Positions 53,601 through 63,604 are shown, counted from the stretch's first letter. The stretch: DNA of 64,000 bases from Pelecanus crispus (GCF_030463565.1 NC_134643.1:15947606-16011605), one strand, 5' to 3'. Made by a program: numbers and translations. The notes: generated from the letters alone by a model not told the origin.

Positions 53601-56600
53601 AACTTGACGAGTTAGCAAAGCTTCTTTATTTTCTCCCGATCAAAGCTGTCAAGAACAGAGTTTCAAAGGGTTTTTTAAATTGTTCCCATAGTATATGCAG
53701 GCACATCTGGTTTTGGTGTTCACAACACTACATTGGCACTCAGCCTTTTGAAATTCTGGCTGTTAAAATCAATGGAAAACTTGTGGAGTCAGGAAAACAA
53801 AGGAGAAGACAAGAAAACAAACATATGCTTCCTTCGCAATTACATTGCAGTGTCTAAAAGGTCTGCTTGAACCATCCTGTAAAAAGCCACTGGCAGGCGG
53901 CAGACAGATGGACAACAGGACACAGCCCAGACGTAGCTGCGTAGGAAGTGGCCCCAACTCCTCCCCAGCTGTACTAGTACTCGGTGCTATGGGGATGTGC
54001 CTGAAAACATCCCATTTCTTCCCAAGAGAGCTGGTGGGGACTGGACAACAGCCCGTGCAGGGCGCAGGGGGGCTGGTAGGACTGCGAAGGTGGAGCTGTG
54101 GAGAGTTTGCTGTCCACAGAGAGGTCGGAGTTGAGGTCCCTATGGGCATAGGGAGTTCTCTATTTTGAGCCAAAACCAGTTAGAGCTGTCCCTCCTGTAT
54201 TCCCCAGTGGTCAGAGAGGCATTTTGGGGTGGCATTTTTGGTAGCAGTGAAGGAGATCTGTTGCTATTTGTTTTGTTTTTGAGTGACTGGAAGCAACAGA
54301 ACAAGGAAGGAAGAGACCCAATGCCAAGAGTGAGATAGAAACTTAATAAATACACTGACTCCACAGCCTTCACAAACTCCTTGTTTACTTCTGGCTGTAA
54401 GTTAGGTGTTTTTACTGGGAAAAGACTATGTGATTTCTCTCCTGTATGCTTTCCTCTTTTCATATCAGCTGACAAAACAGTTGAAGATACTGTGTCTTCT
54501 TAACCATTTTTAAAATTGCAAATGGAGACCTGGAGGCATGGGGTCTTCTGTTCTGTCTCTGCAATTCTCTGCTCCAATTGCTAAGTGCCCCATGATCATA
54601 GAATCATAGAATCATTTAGGTTGGAAAAGACCATGATGTTGATTTTCAGAGGACAATGAAGAGCTCATGCTTTCCTACACTGGGAACTCTAGACTAGTCA
54701 ATTAACTATGTGGTGGCATAGGAAGCTTAAAATGTTCAAAAAGGATTCAGTCTTGAAACATACTGCTAATGCTTTTCTGAACTCCTGAGCACCTTTGACT
54801 CCTTTTGATTTATAGAAACAGGAGATGTTTGTGTATTTGTGTGTGTTTCAGTAGAATAAGTCAGCCTTCATAAATTCCTTGCACAGTTTTTGTCTGCTTG
54901 TCCATGCCTGCTTTCGTATGTGGTTCAAGTACCATAATTGCATACCTGAGTACCCATGTGAACATGCAACTGCAACAATTATAAGCAATCCTGCACAATT
55001 GCCTGCCAGACTATATCTGAGCTATAAAACTCACTTAATTCATGGGAAATTTGGGAGCACTGGCATACCAAACAGCAGCAGTAAAGAACCATTTTCTCTA
55101 TGCGAAATGAGTCAGACAGACAGATGTTGCTGGGAGTTTGGAGCATGTTCATCTGGTGGGCACCCACAGGAGTGCTCTTCCCTGCCTCCACCTACTGCAG
55201 GGGCAGCTCAGCTTTTTAGTAATACTGTTGTCCCCAGAAAGCCTCCAGAGTTCATTCCAAAAGATGATTAATTACATTACTGCTTCTATTTTTGTTTTTC
55301 TCTTGTAAAATGAAGGAATTGCAGCAAGTGGCTTTACAAGCTGGTGTCTCCTTAGGGAGATGGACTGCATGACTTAACAGCCCCTTCCATCTTCAGCTTC
55401 CATGATTCTGTGAAAGTCAAATTGTTTTTACTGTGAAAAAGTTGTAGGGGAAGGACGCTTACTTGTGTGGCTACGTCATGCTTTATGACCACATACCAGT
55501 TCAGCTATTGCTACATGTCCAGCTGGCAGAACCAGTGACTGGGTTGTTTACCCGGACATGCAAATAGCCATCTCTGAGCCCAGTGTGGCCATGGCTCTGC
55601 TGCTACAGTTGGCTGCTCAGCTAAGTCTGTGATCATCTGCCCTTGCAAACACAGATGTGCGCTTTGCTGAATTTTGTTTTATCTTGCAGAAAACAAAGAA
55701 TCTACAGGATTCCAGAGGAGCAAAGCCCAGGCACTGTTGTTGCCAATATAACAGCTAAAGATCCTGATGACGAAGACTCTCCCAGCAGACTTTTCTACAG
55801 CATCCAGTCTTCTAACAGATATTTCTCCATAAATCCATGTAAGACAAACAAAAATGTGCCTTCCGACACCCAAAAAAGAGATTGGCTACTCTCTTTGTTT
55901 TTGCCTTAGTTTTAAATTGACTTACTTTATTCTGTGGCTACCCCTAGAAATAAGAAATGCTCAGTATGTTATTAGGGTCAAATTCTTCGGTCAGCTGACC
56001 AAGATTCAGTAAGGTATCTTGAAGAAAGTAGACAAATATTGACTTATGGCTGGAGCGTGATGGTCTCTTGGGTGGAAATAAGATTAGCTGCCTTCTTTTT
56101 AATCTCTGAGGACTGCAGTGACCCTGCTGGGGCTTGCACAAAGTTAGACCATACTGTCCTCCCTCCTGCCTGAAATCTGCTCTGGCATTGAAGTGCACAG
56201 CAAATCTGCACCTCAGCTTCATTGCTTGGTTCATGACCCTCCTCAGGCAAGGCCATCCAGAAGAGTCCTCTCTCTCATGCTGGTCCTGTCTCCCTGTGCT
56301 CTCTGGGGTGCATACACCAGTGCCCTGAGGTTTTTGCTCCAGGGATGGCATTCAGTGACTGCTTTGCTCCTTGTCTGCTATTGCTTTAGAACTGCTTATC
56401 ACAGCTGTAAGAGGTATCACACAACACAGTGTTGTGGGGGATCAAGATGTCCTTAAATGCTTTGGATTCCCTATGTCCTTCAGCCAGGTATAGCCAGGTA
56501 TAGCCTCCCCTTCAATTACACTCCAAAAGGCAGAAGATATATACACTGTTCCTTTACCTCCTTTGTGCTCAGGGAATAGTACTCTGCTCTGCCACAAAAA

Positions 56601-59600
56601 CCTTCTCTTTTTGAACAGAGACTAACAGAAGTGAAAAAAAAAATATTAAGTGAATGGCTGACCGGAGCACTTGGCACAATCTGTCACAGCTAAGAGCAGC
56701 TCTGTTGATGTGTGAGTAGATTTAGAGGTGCTGAAGGATGCTTGAGTGATAACAGTAGAAAGTGAAGTGGTCTTACTAGTTAGAGAGCAAGGACAGCACA
56801 GGCATTAGCAGCTCATTGTCCTTGATGCTCTGTGAGTGCACTCAACTCTGACTTGCACTAGCTCTTTGAGGGCATAAGGGAAATCTGTTTTCCAAGCCCT
56901 CTGCTGAGGCCACTTATGGCGTATTTCTGAGCAATGGGTACCTATCCATTAAAGTCTTACACAGAATTTTCAGAGCCATTTTGTATCATTTTAAAAAATA
57001 ACTAAACCAGCCATGATTTGCACAGAACACAATACTTTTTATTCTGCTACCTGTCTGCTGAGGTACCCTGTCCTCTTGCTTGTACACCATGAGTGCTTGT
57101 TACTTCTGTCCATGGTCAGCATCTAACTTCTGGCTGCTTTCTGCCCAGCAACTGGAGTGCTGCAGGTGACTGGGAGAATCAACCGAGATGCCTCTCCACT
57201 GCGGCTCCATCCTAACATTTCAGTGATAGTCCGGGTGGAGGACAGTCCCAGCAGTGGTCATGCCAGCGAAATGGAGATCACAATCATCATTGACGATATC
57301 AATGACAACCCACCAGAATGCAATCCTTCTACCTTCAGGTATTGAGGCTCTTCATTGCCTTAGTGCTGCCTTGTTAACCAGTGTGCAGTCTAGAGCACAT
57401 AATTTAGGGTCCCCAGACCTACTACAGCTAGAGGTTCAAACGGACATTTATCTTTAAGCCTTTAAATCTTAGTGTTCACTGTAAGTGTCTTAGGGCACAA
57501 ATCTCAATTTCCTGACATGTTCAAACTGGAAATCTGGACTAAAAATATCTGTGTGTAGTCAGATACTTTATTTATCTTTCTTTCAGGTACCTAAACCCTT
57601 AGGATATCAGAGCCATGTGTTAGTTACTTTTCTAACCCATACAGATCCAGGCTCCTCCTTTCTTAATTTATGCTAAACTTTGGGGAATCATTCATGAGTG
57701 AAACCTTGCCAGTCAGTTCTGGAGTTTTATTTTAAACTTCCTGATCTTCTCTTCTAAATCTCTCCCTGGTGACCTGCATGTTTTTTGTCTAATGCAATCT
57801 GTAAGGTCTTCAGAGCCCAGATCACCTCTTGTTATACATGTCCTCTGTGCAGAGTGACTTAGTCATGGACTTTACTATGGCTGTGAATGCTCTGAGACCT
57901 TTGTGATGATCACATAGTTTATATCTCCAGATGAGGACATAACATTAACTCCGTTTTACAGATGAAGTGTGTCATAGAAAGACTGAACTCAAAATTGTCC
58001 ATCTGAAGTGTTTGATGTGCCTGGGCTCTGATCTTTCAGGGCACACCACATTACATAGTTCAGTTCTTCAGGTGCACTTAGGGTAGTTTGACAGTCCTGC
58101 AGATAAAAATCCAGCATTTCAGGCCAAGAACCTATGGAATGAGGAATACCCAGTTAGTGGATATCTGTTTAAATTGCTTGCTTACTATCTAATATAAATG
58201 TCTTGCATTTAAATCACATAGTTTTACATACTGGCAGGAAGAGAATCCAATTCTTCAGAGCGCTGCTTGGTTACAACATCCATGACAATAACACAACAGT
58301 CTCTTTGTTATCTAGTGAGCTTAAATTTTGATCTGAAGGAGGGAAAAATTGTCAGGAAAAAATGCGATCAAATAAAGAACTAGTCTTATAGGGATTGCAC
58401 AAAGGAACAAAATCGGGGCTTAATGGCACTTCAGTTGGTTTTCATTTTTTGTATTTAATTATCTTGATTGAAAAAAATTAAATTGACACCCTCCACCCCC
58501 AGTTCCATTATGTGCATCACAGGGACCCTCACTATCAACAGCAGGGCCAGAAATGCTAGTTTCACAAAACAGCAGAATGGTCCAGCTATTAGTTAAGGAG
58601 AAAAGAACAATCTTCTCATCAGGAGAACATAACATACTGAAGAAATGAATGTTGTAAAGATATTTTAAAATAATAGTTATTAATTGAACTAATCTTGAAC
58701 ATTAAGATCTTGTGGCAGCTTCTGAAGTTTAGCTGAGTTCCATACCACAGTGTATGGATCAGGTACTGGATTGCTTCATCAGCTGTTGCCTATTTAGGTC
58801 CAGGATTTAACTTAGAAAATAAATGGAAGTCAATGTTTTGGCATGTAATATATGAAAAGTTCAAGAGGAGAAATATAAATTGCTCTGATGGGAAACGTGT
58901 TTGTTTTAAACAGGAAAGTGGCAAATGAAAATACGACTGCTGGGACATCTCTTCTTGATCTTAGAAATTACTGTAAAGATATTGATGTTGATCCATCAAA
59001 CAATCAATTTAATTTCACTGGATTATCTGGTTTTGGAAGCAATAACTTTGCTCTGGAGTCCACTGTGTCTGGAAGACTTGTGGTCAGTCGCTTGTGGCTT
59101 TATTTTAGATTATCACATTTCACAAGTCAGCTTATGAAATATTATAATATTCATTGTCTGTACAAGCAAAAAAGAATTACTGTAATTCATATCACAGTGG
59201 GTATGATGTGGAGAATGACTCTTTTGACTGGATGTGACCTACATACCCTTTGATAGGATGCTTTCTGTGGATTCTGAAGAATTTGGTAAACAGAGAACTG
59301 TTTTCTCCAGTTTTAAATAAATGTGCTAGATATGATTGGAAAAAAAAATCCTTTTTTAGGGAGTGTGAAGCACCAACTTTGGTATGGATAAACAGAGAAA
59401 TTTGATGTCATTTCATACCCATTTATTCATGACAGACTGTGGAAGATCCTTGCTTTTCAGCATGAAGAATTGAAATACTTGAGAAATCCCACACTCTGTA
59501 ACTACTTCCCAGCTTCACTGGTCAGATAACTACTTCCCAGCTTCACTGGTCAGAATTGTAAAACCACTCTGAGTGGTAAATTTTCACAAAAGTGTAGTGG

Positions 59601-60961
59601 GATTTGCACTTGTGTTATTTTGCATGTCAAAATATGGGTTCCTTATGCTGATAGCTGCTGGCGTAGTTGCGTTGGCCAGAACCCCCACCGATTGCTGGAC
59701 ATGTGCAATGGTGGTTGTTTCATTGCTTTAAAAAGAACCGTGGACAAATACAGAAAAAGGGAAACATAACAAAAAAAACCAGGCATTCTGTCTAAAAGGC
59801 AAGAGTGCTACAAGGACAGTAAAACAATTTTGTATGGCTTACTTTAATTTTTGATCTGAGGTATACATGTCAGTGAGGACTGCCCTTAGCTGCTTCATTT
59901 GCCAACATAAAGAGCATTTTCATTGCTGCAGAGGATATGATTGTTGTCAGCCCTTTGATCACCATGTATGTATAATGTAACAGGCTATCTGAAGTGTCCC
60001 GTCCCTGCAGGAATTTCCCTGTAGACAATAAACAGTGGATGCTTGTGCTTTAGTCCTGTTGCCCCAGAGTTTATAAGGCTTCTACAGAAAGACAGAGTTC
60101 AGGAGATTAGGATTTAAACCTGCGGGAGCCACCATTTAGTAACAACTTGGTTCCTGGATAAACACTTGTGGCTGAACCTGATACCTTTAATGCATGTCTG
60201 CAGGCATGAGCTCAAAGAGTAACTATTACTATTTAGCAATAGCAGATTCTTGTTGAGCCAACAAAGGGCACAGCAAATAGCCAGCTCATTACATACTCTT
60301 TGAATTAACCAGGTAAAAGGCCAAGACCTCATGATCCAAATGATAAAACTTCCTGTGCTTAAGGGGAAGATATTTTGTTGGCAGAAGGAAAGAGTTTTGA
60401 ATTGCTAAGAGACACCAGAGCGTGAACAGGTAGAAAAAGCCTGGAATTCAATCCTGTAATTGATTAATAGCCTATATTACTCCTACAGAGCAATTCTATA
60501 TATCCAAGGGGGAGAGCATACTTACAGAATGCTGAAAAAAGTAATTGCCGTCATGTGTATTGTGACTTTATGTAAGGAAGTATAAATACAATTGTGTTTC
60601 TTTTTGATTTAGATGACTGAAGGTATTGATTTAGAAAACCCAGCTAATCTAGGAGTTGAAGTTTATTCTTTGACTGTCAGGGTGCAAGATATTGCCTGTC
60701 CTAAGTACTCAAGCAAGTATCCCTTTTACACTTCTTTTGATATTTTCCTGTGCTGTAACAGCATGGAGAGAAGAATACCATATGTATTTTGAATATATGC
60801 ATGAGAAAATTTCACAGCCATACTTAACTATGATTTAATCTTCTGTTATATTTCCAGATATCATCTACATTTACATCAGGATAAAGCCAGTGAATGAATT
60901 TTTTCCAGTCTTCAGTAATTTATCATATGAATTTAATGTCTCAGAAATTACTAAAGGTACA
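38535..60961 (+). CDS. CDHR3: CDHR3, cadherin-related family member 3 (exons 1-11, 3' part off window)
   Basis: CDHR3 is a single-pass membrane cadherin of ciliated epithelial cells; in humans it also serves as the rhinovirus C receptor. Eleven exons join without a stop into 480 codons. Residues 1-23 form a signal peptide (MLLLLILLGVVSG core). EC1 is about 25-136, EC2 about 139-238, EC3 about 240-346, EC4 about 348-459, and EC5 begins after. EC1 shares IVNSNPLTEAF and VVTTG with human. Calcium motifs include VEEN, DLENP, DPDDED and the canonical DDINDNPP linker (342-348); the EC1-2 linker DKNERP and EC4-5 linker VNEFFP are non-canonical, as in human. Cys350 and Cys376 may pair in EC4. N-glycosylation sequons include N212, N262, N315 and N389. 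EC6, the membrane helix and the tail lie beyond the window. Intron 10 uses a GC donor. Orthology is firm; exon boundaries are read by eye. Confidence 0.95.
38605..42688 (+). other. CDHR3: CDHR3 intron 1
   Basis: The intron is 4.1 kb, bounded by GTAAGA and CATCTTGCAG. It carries the solo LTR at 41595-42154. The overlapping open frames at 40084-41314 occur in several frames on both strands with no recognisable product. Nothing else is recognised. Confidence 0.8.
41595..42154 (+). mobile_element. Solo LTR of an avian endogenous retrovirus (ERVL-type)
   Basis: The 560-bp element begins TGTCCTAGTCAGCTGGGATAG and ends GGGGCTAAACCACA, i.e. TG...CA termini. Flanks of ACACA and AGACA are a possible imperfect 5-bp target duplication. 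Inside are a TATA box (TATATAAG, 41848-41855), an AT-rich trinucleotide stretch and an ATTAAA polyadenylation signal (42022-42027), followed by the characteristic GTTTTCTCACTCTTACTCCT block. No gag, pol or env sequence adjoins it, so it is a solo LTR left by recombination. The match is to a common avian LTR family from memory; the class (ERVL) is less certain than the LTR call. Confidence 0.85.
42689..42891 (+). CDS. CDHR3: CDHR3 exon 2 (EC1, first part)
   Basis: The acceptor is CATCTTGCAG and the donor ACAGG|GTGAGT. It encodes residues 24-91, entering in phase 1 and leaving in phase 0. It carries the EC1 VEENAPAG calcium-binding element and the near-identical IVNSNPLTEAF segment that identifies the gene. 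Confidence 0.95.
42892..46990 (+). other. CDHR3: CDHR3 intron 2
   Basis: The 4.1-kb intron runs from GTGAGT to CCTTTTCAG. A coding-like island on the minus strand at about 46513-46834 switches between two frames; its origin is unknown. No clear repeat is seen elsewhere. Confidence 0.8.
46513..46834 (-). pseudogene. Unidentified coding-like island, frame-shifted
   Basis: The minus strand reads CCGLMEQLKDLLCEG... in one frame (from 46834) and QDYVLQELVCTKSSPFHIKL...ETENLEEAL in another (to about 46540). The base composition is like coding DNA, with no stops in either segment. This could be a decayed retrocopy broken by an indel. I could not place it in a family, so no function is offered. Confidence 0.25.
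46991..47159 (+). CDS. CDHR3: CDHR3 exon 3 (EC1, second part)
   Basis: It encodes residues 92-147 plus one base. It starts VVTTGNPVLDYE, includes the DLQIFVED strand and ends at the EC1-EC2 linker DKNERPVF followed by GNMATQ. The acceptor is CCTTTTCAG and the donor CCAAA|GTAAGA. Confidence 0.95.
47160..49667 (+). other. CDHR3: CDHR3 intron 3
   Basis: The 2.5-kb intron contains a T-run at 48231-48244. A block at about 48690-49010 is rich in CAATTAG/TAATTG motifs and relatively free of simple repeats, which could be regulatory. Nothing else is recognised. Confidence 0.75.
49668..49753 (+). CDS. CDHR3: CDHR3 exon 4 (EC2, first part)
   Basis: The exon has 86 bases, enters in phase 1 and leaves in phase 0, covering residues 148-176. 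It reads VTIYILERTPPECIYQVDAA and then DPEN, matching the start of EC2 in the human protein (LYIVERA...IYQVEAFDPED as remembered). The acceptor is CCACGCAG and the donor AAA|GTAAGT. Confidence 0.92.
49754..51695 (+). other. CDHR3: CDHR3 intron 4
   Basis: This is a 1.9-kb intron without a recognisable element. A GC-richer patch at about 50940-51150 opens several short frames that look spurious. A CCCATTTTACAAGGTAAGG fragment near 51620 is faintly MIR-like. Confidence 0.7.
51696..51790 (+). CDS. CDHR3: CDHR3 exon 5 (EC2, middle)
   Basis: It encodes YSLLPAPVPFLVLESGAIFS and TKEFDYEKDPH, residues 177-207 plus two bases. EFDYE is the cadherin LDRE-type calcium element. The acceptor is TTCATTTCAG and the donor CATCG|GTGAGA. 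Confidence 0.93.
51791..51889 (+). other. CDHR3: CDHR3 intron 5 (99 bp)
   Basis: This very short intron runs from GTGAGA to TTTAATAG. Exons 5 and 6 on either side join in phase 2 to complete EC2. Confidence 0.9.
51890..51994 (+). CDS. CDHR3: CDHR3 exon 6 (EC2, end)
   Basis: It encodes residues 208-242 plus two bases. It reads YFLNITVTDPDGLHA and ends with the EC2-EC3 linker NINDERPYFT. The donor is CCAC|GTGAGT. The DPDG element and the NIT sequon at N212 are visible. Confidence 0.93.
54595..54634 (-). mobile_element. CR1 3' terminal scrap (antisense)
   Basis: ATCATAGAATCATAGAATC followed by TTTAGGTTGGAAAAGACC is the antisense of a CR1 terminus. Only 40 bases remain, so this is an extremely 5'-truncated insertion. 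Confidence 0.85.
55354..55414 (+). mobile_element. CR1 3' end, decayed
   Basis: GGGAGATGGACTGCATGACT, then CCCCTTCCATCTTCAGCTTC and CATGATTCTGTG, follows the CR1 terminus pattern (GGTTGGACTAGATGACCT...CCTTCCAACC...ATTCTATG) with many changes. Confidence 0.5.
55690..55838 (+). CDS. CDHR3: CDHR3 exon 7 (EC3, first part)
   Basis: It encodes residues 243-292 plus one base. It contains YRIPEEQSPGTVVANITAKD and then DPDDEDSPSRLFYSI, the EC3 calcium elements (PEE and DPDDED), which are strongly conserved with human. The acceptor is ATCTTGCAG and the donor CCAT|GTAAGA. Confidence 0.95.
55839..57148 (+). other. CDHR3: CDHR3 intron 7
   Basis: This 1.3-kb intron has no recognised element. An 11-base perfect tandem pair (CCAGGTATAGC) lies near 56485-56506. 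Confidence 0.75.
57149..57338 (+). CDS. CDHR3: CDHR3 exon 8 (EC3, second part)
   Basis: It encodes residues 293-355 plus two bases. It reads STGVLQVTGRINRDASPLRL and later VIVRVEDSPSSG, ending with the canonical linker DDINDNPPEC. The cysteine after the linker (Cys350) is shared with human. The acceptor is TTCTGCCCAG and the donor TTCAG|GTATTG. Confidence 0.95.
57339..58913 (+). other. CDHR3: CDHR3 intron 8
   Basis: The 1.6-kb intron has a faint MIR-like fragment (CCGTTTTACAGATGAAG) near 57952-57968. Nothing else is recognised. Confidence 0.7.
58914..59082 (+). CDS. CDHR3: CDHR3 exon 9 (EC4, first part)
   Basis: It encodes residues 356-412. It reads KVANENTTAGTSLLDLRNYC, then KDIDVDPSNNQFNFTGLSG. 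The LLDL..YC and NN.FNF pattern matches human EC4. The chosen donor is CTTGTG|GTCAGT, which gives phase 0 and joins to exon 10 without a stop. The frame that reads on into the intron is not coding. Confidence 0.9.
59083..60612 (+). other. CDHR3: CDHR3 intron 9
   Basis: The 1.5-kb intron includes a perfect 28-base tandem duplication at 59499-59554. No repeat family or other gene is recognised. Confidence 0.75.
59499..59554 (+). repeat. 28-bp perfect tandem duplication
   Basis: Two identical head-to-tail copies of a unit beginning TAACTACTTCCCAGCTTCAC lie at 59499-59526 and 59527-59554. Perfect identity indicates a recent duplication or possibly an assembly or replication slip. Confidence 0.9.
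60613..60712 (+). CDS. CDHR3: CDHR3 exon 10 (EC4, second part; GC donor)
   Basis: It encodes residues 413-445 plus one base. It reads MTEGIDLENPANLGVEVYSL and then TVRVQDIACPKYS; DLENP is the calcium element matching human DYENP. The donor is TCAA|GCAAGT, a GC-AG type site that keeps the frame into exon 11 (N-I-I-Y-I-Y-I). The nearest GT (at 60717) would shift the frame. Confidence 0.88.
60713..60857 (+). other. CDHR3: CDHR3 intron 10 (145 bp, GC-AG)
   Basis: This short intron begins GCAAGTAT and ends TATTTCCAG. The GC donor with an otherwise perfect +3 to +6 AAGT is the usual context for GC-AG introns. Confidence 0.85.
60858..60961 (+). CDS. CDHR3: CDHR3 exon 11 (EC4 end, EC5 start)
   Basis: It encodes residues 446-480 and ends in phase 0. 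It reads IIYIYIRIKPVNEFFPVFSN and then LSYEFNVSEITKGT. VNEFFPVF is a non-canonical EC4-EC5 linker like human ENEFPLIF. The donor is GGTACA|GTAAGT. The next exon, which in human begins with a VGQVRATDKD-like stretch, is not found before the window ends. Confidence 0.92.
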
Positions 60962-61129
60962 GTAAGTAGCACCTACATGATAGAAATAATGTTGTCATGT
61001 TGATAAGTACCTTTTTGCTCCAAATGGATTTTCATATATTTGAATGAGGAGAATGGCTCAAAGTTCCAGTTCAACCAGGGTCTCACCGTACAACCACCTA
61101 CTACCCTTAAATAGACAAAACTGGCAACA

Positions 61130-61265
61130 ACTCCAACTGTACAGATGGAAGCTGAGACACAGACAAATTCAGCAATTGCACAAGAAATCTGTGACAGAGC
61201 CAGAAACTAAACTCAGATGTCTTGCTTTAGACCGTCTTTCTGCTCTTGCTAAATTAGCCTTTTGG
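61130..61265 (+). repeat. MIR/CORE-SINE relic
   Basis: ACTGTACAGATGGAAGCTGA, then GACACAGACAAATTCAGCAA and TGTGACAGAGCCAGAAACTA follows the MIR pattern (TTACAGATGAGGAAACTGAGGCACAGAG...AAGTGACTTGCCCAAGGTCAC...GGCAGAGC..GGA.T). It is probably an amniote-wide MIR1 copy predating birds. The assignment is by pattern memory. Confidence 0.5.
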
Positions 61266-61894
61266 AGGGACTGTGATGGTGCAAAGAAACCTCTATACAC
61301 TGACACAGATGAGTGAGGACTCTCTTGGCCCAGGCATGGTACAGGACAGCCACCCCAGTGTCCCCTTAGACCCAACTCACCTTGGGTGCAGTGGGTTCCC
61401 TGGAGATGGGGAGGGATAGGGAGGCTTTGCTCAGCCAGAAAGCAGCCAGAGCAGCTCCTCATGCCCAGAGCCAGGGGTGCTTCCCATTCCTGCAACAGCC
61501 AAGGCTGCAAACGTGGCCTTAAAACTGGATTTGTTGAAACTGTTCACATGCTTGACTCTCACCTCAGCACCCTTCCTGTCCCCTGCTGAGTCCTGCATCT
61601 CATGAGTTTGCAGAGCAGTGCCACAGCATCTTGCCTCCTTGGTAATCCTCATGTGTCAGGTGCAACTGCCAGCCTGCTCTCTGCTGTGCTGCTCGGGGCA
61701 CAGAGGAATTGGCACGGAAATGGCATCTTTTCCAGCTTCAGCCTCTTCCTCATACCACCCAATGTACCAAACTTGGGCCTTCTGTCCCAGGACCTCACTT
61801 ACTGGCTTTATTCTGTTGGCTAAGAAAAAATTGAGAGGTCTGTTAGATACATGCTGGATAAATCCTGACCCTCATTCTGGACTTCCTAGGGTCA

Positions 61895-62790
61895 CAGTAA
61901 ACTGAAGATGTAAGGGACCTCTGGGGGTCTAAAGTCCAACTTGTATGCAAAATGAAGCTAGTTTCAAAGTTAGATCAGGTTGCTCAGGGCCTCATCCAGT
62001 TGAATTTTAAAAATCTGCAAGGATGGAGACTCCACAGCCAACTTGAGTCCCTGTTCCAGCTGAGCAACCTTCATTCCAGGTAATTTTACCTTGCACCCGG
62101 CTGGAATTTCCTATGTTGCAGCTTGCATCTGTTCTCTGTTGCCCTTTCACTGTCCCCTTCTGAGAAAAGTGTATCTTGGTCTTCTATTATCACCCTTTAA
62201 GTAGTGCAGCAAAGCAATTAAATCCCCCCTTTGCCTGCCCTTCTTCAGCCTGAACAAACCCAGCCTCATCAGCCTCTCCTGCATCCTCTGCTCAGCCCCC
62301 TGGCATTTTAGTGGCCCTTCCCAGCCTTTCTCCAGTTTGTTAGCATCAAATCTTGTACCTGGGCCCCCAAGCTGGTCACAGGTAGTTTTATGAGTGCCGA
62401 GCAGAGCGGAGTAGTCACTTCCCATCATGTGCTGGTAATACACTTGTTCATATAGCCCAAGTATGCGGTCTCCATTCCCCCAAGGCTGCCCTGGTGGCTC
62501 ACGTATAACTTGTCCACCATGGCCTGGGGTGAATTCCTGCAGAGCTGCTGCCAGCTCAGTCAGTCCCAGCCTGTGCTGACACATGGGCTTGTTCTGGTCC
62601 AGGCACAGGACTTTGCATTTGTCTGTGCTGAGCTCCACGAGTCTTCTTGGCCCACAGCTCCATCCTGCTGGGCCCCTCTGAATGGCAGCCCTGTCCTCCA
62701 GCACGTCCAACACTGCCCTGGGCTGCTGTTACTCACAAACCTGCCCCAATGGTCACGTCACCGAGGAAGACATCCAACTGCATCACTGCA
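61895..62790 (-). mobile_element. Diverged CR1 LINE (antisense) with RT tail remnant
   Basis: Read on the minus strand, an open frame of about 188 codons (62713-62147) contains DKCKVLCLDQNKPMCQHRLG, then MRLGLFRLKKGRQRGDLIAL and LHYLKGDN. These correspond in order to CKVLHL...CQYRLG and [18 protein letters not shown]...QYLKG of the CR1 at 20366-21550. The 3' part to about 61895 shows a decayed CR1 UTR, with GGACTTTAGACCCCCAGAGG near the end. The middle of the protein is not alignable by eye, so the copy is old. It is not a host gene. Confidence 0.75.
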
Positions 62791-63604
62791 TCTGAGTGGA
62801 ACATGGTGAAGCTGCCCATGAAGCTCCAGGAGATTTAGCAGCCAGATAGTCTAGTATCTGCTTGAAGTCATCAAATTATTCTGGCCAGGGCAGGCCCAAA
62901 GCACAGGTGAAGGCAGCTGTGGCTATGGCCAGCAGACCTGTGGGCTCTATGGTTCTTCTGTGTCCATTTTCCTAAGCCAGGAGGTGGGCAGGGGGAGGAA
63001 AAGGCATGCTTCCAGCAGCCTTGCCAGCCTGCCCACAACCTCCTCTCTCTTGCCATGGGCAAAGGAGCAAGCCCAAATTTCCAGCCCTCACCCTCAGCTC
63101 TCTTCTTCCTTCTCCAGTCAGGAGGATCCTGCCAAGGCCCACAGGTCTGCAAAAATCACTCCTGCCTGCCCTGTGGAGAAGCCATCACTGGCCACTGCTG
63201 AGTACAGTGAAGCTGCAGCATGGCCTGGGAGGGAGCTGGAGAGACCAGGGAGGCTGGGGATGGGGCTGGCTCTCGGGGGGCTCTGCCTGGCAGAGGGACC
63301 CTGGCAGACCTGGCCCCTGCAGGAGCCAAACTGCCAGGAAAGCAAGGAAGGCTAAGCGGGGACAAGGAGGCACAGGGCGGCCACTCAGCAATCAGAGGAC
63401 CCCGACCTTCAGGTGTTCATACCAGTGCCTTGCATTGCTCAGCAGCCTGTTGTTCTTGCCCAACTTTTATGTCTGTGGTGCATGGATGGAACTTGGCTTT
63501 CTACACCATTTCCCAGTGGATACGATGCAGTGAATTTTGTCGCATTTCCTATTCTGTGTGTGTCTCCTCATACCACTGACGTGTACCTTAGAAATGTAAT
63601 ACTT

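Larger units (their letters stand above)
51995..55689 (+). other. CDHR3: CDHR3 intron 6
   Basis: The 3.7-kb intron holds a very short antisense CR1 end (54595-54634) and a decayed sense CR1 end (about 55354-55414). The frames at 53769-54475 overlap on both strands and are not convincing genes. Confidence 0.75.

Noticed and set aside
53769..54475. Frames of 107-134 codons in CDHR3 intron 6
   Set aside because: Both strands are open over the same bases and neither shows splice logic or family motifs.
59083..59253. Extension of CDHR3 exon 9 frame into the following bases
   Set aside because: Similarity to the family stops at GRLV, where GTG|GTCAGT makes a good donor, and the read-through ends without the next cadherin strand.
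62147..62713. A 188-codon minus-strand frame as a host gene
   Set aside because: Its ends align by motif order with CR1 reverse transcriptase, and a CR1-like UTR follows.
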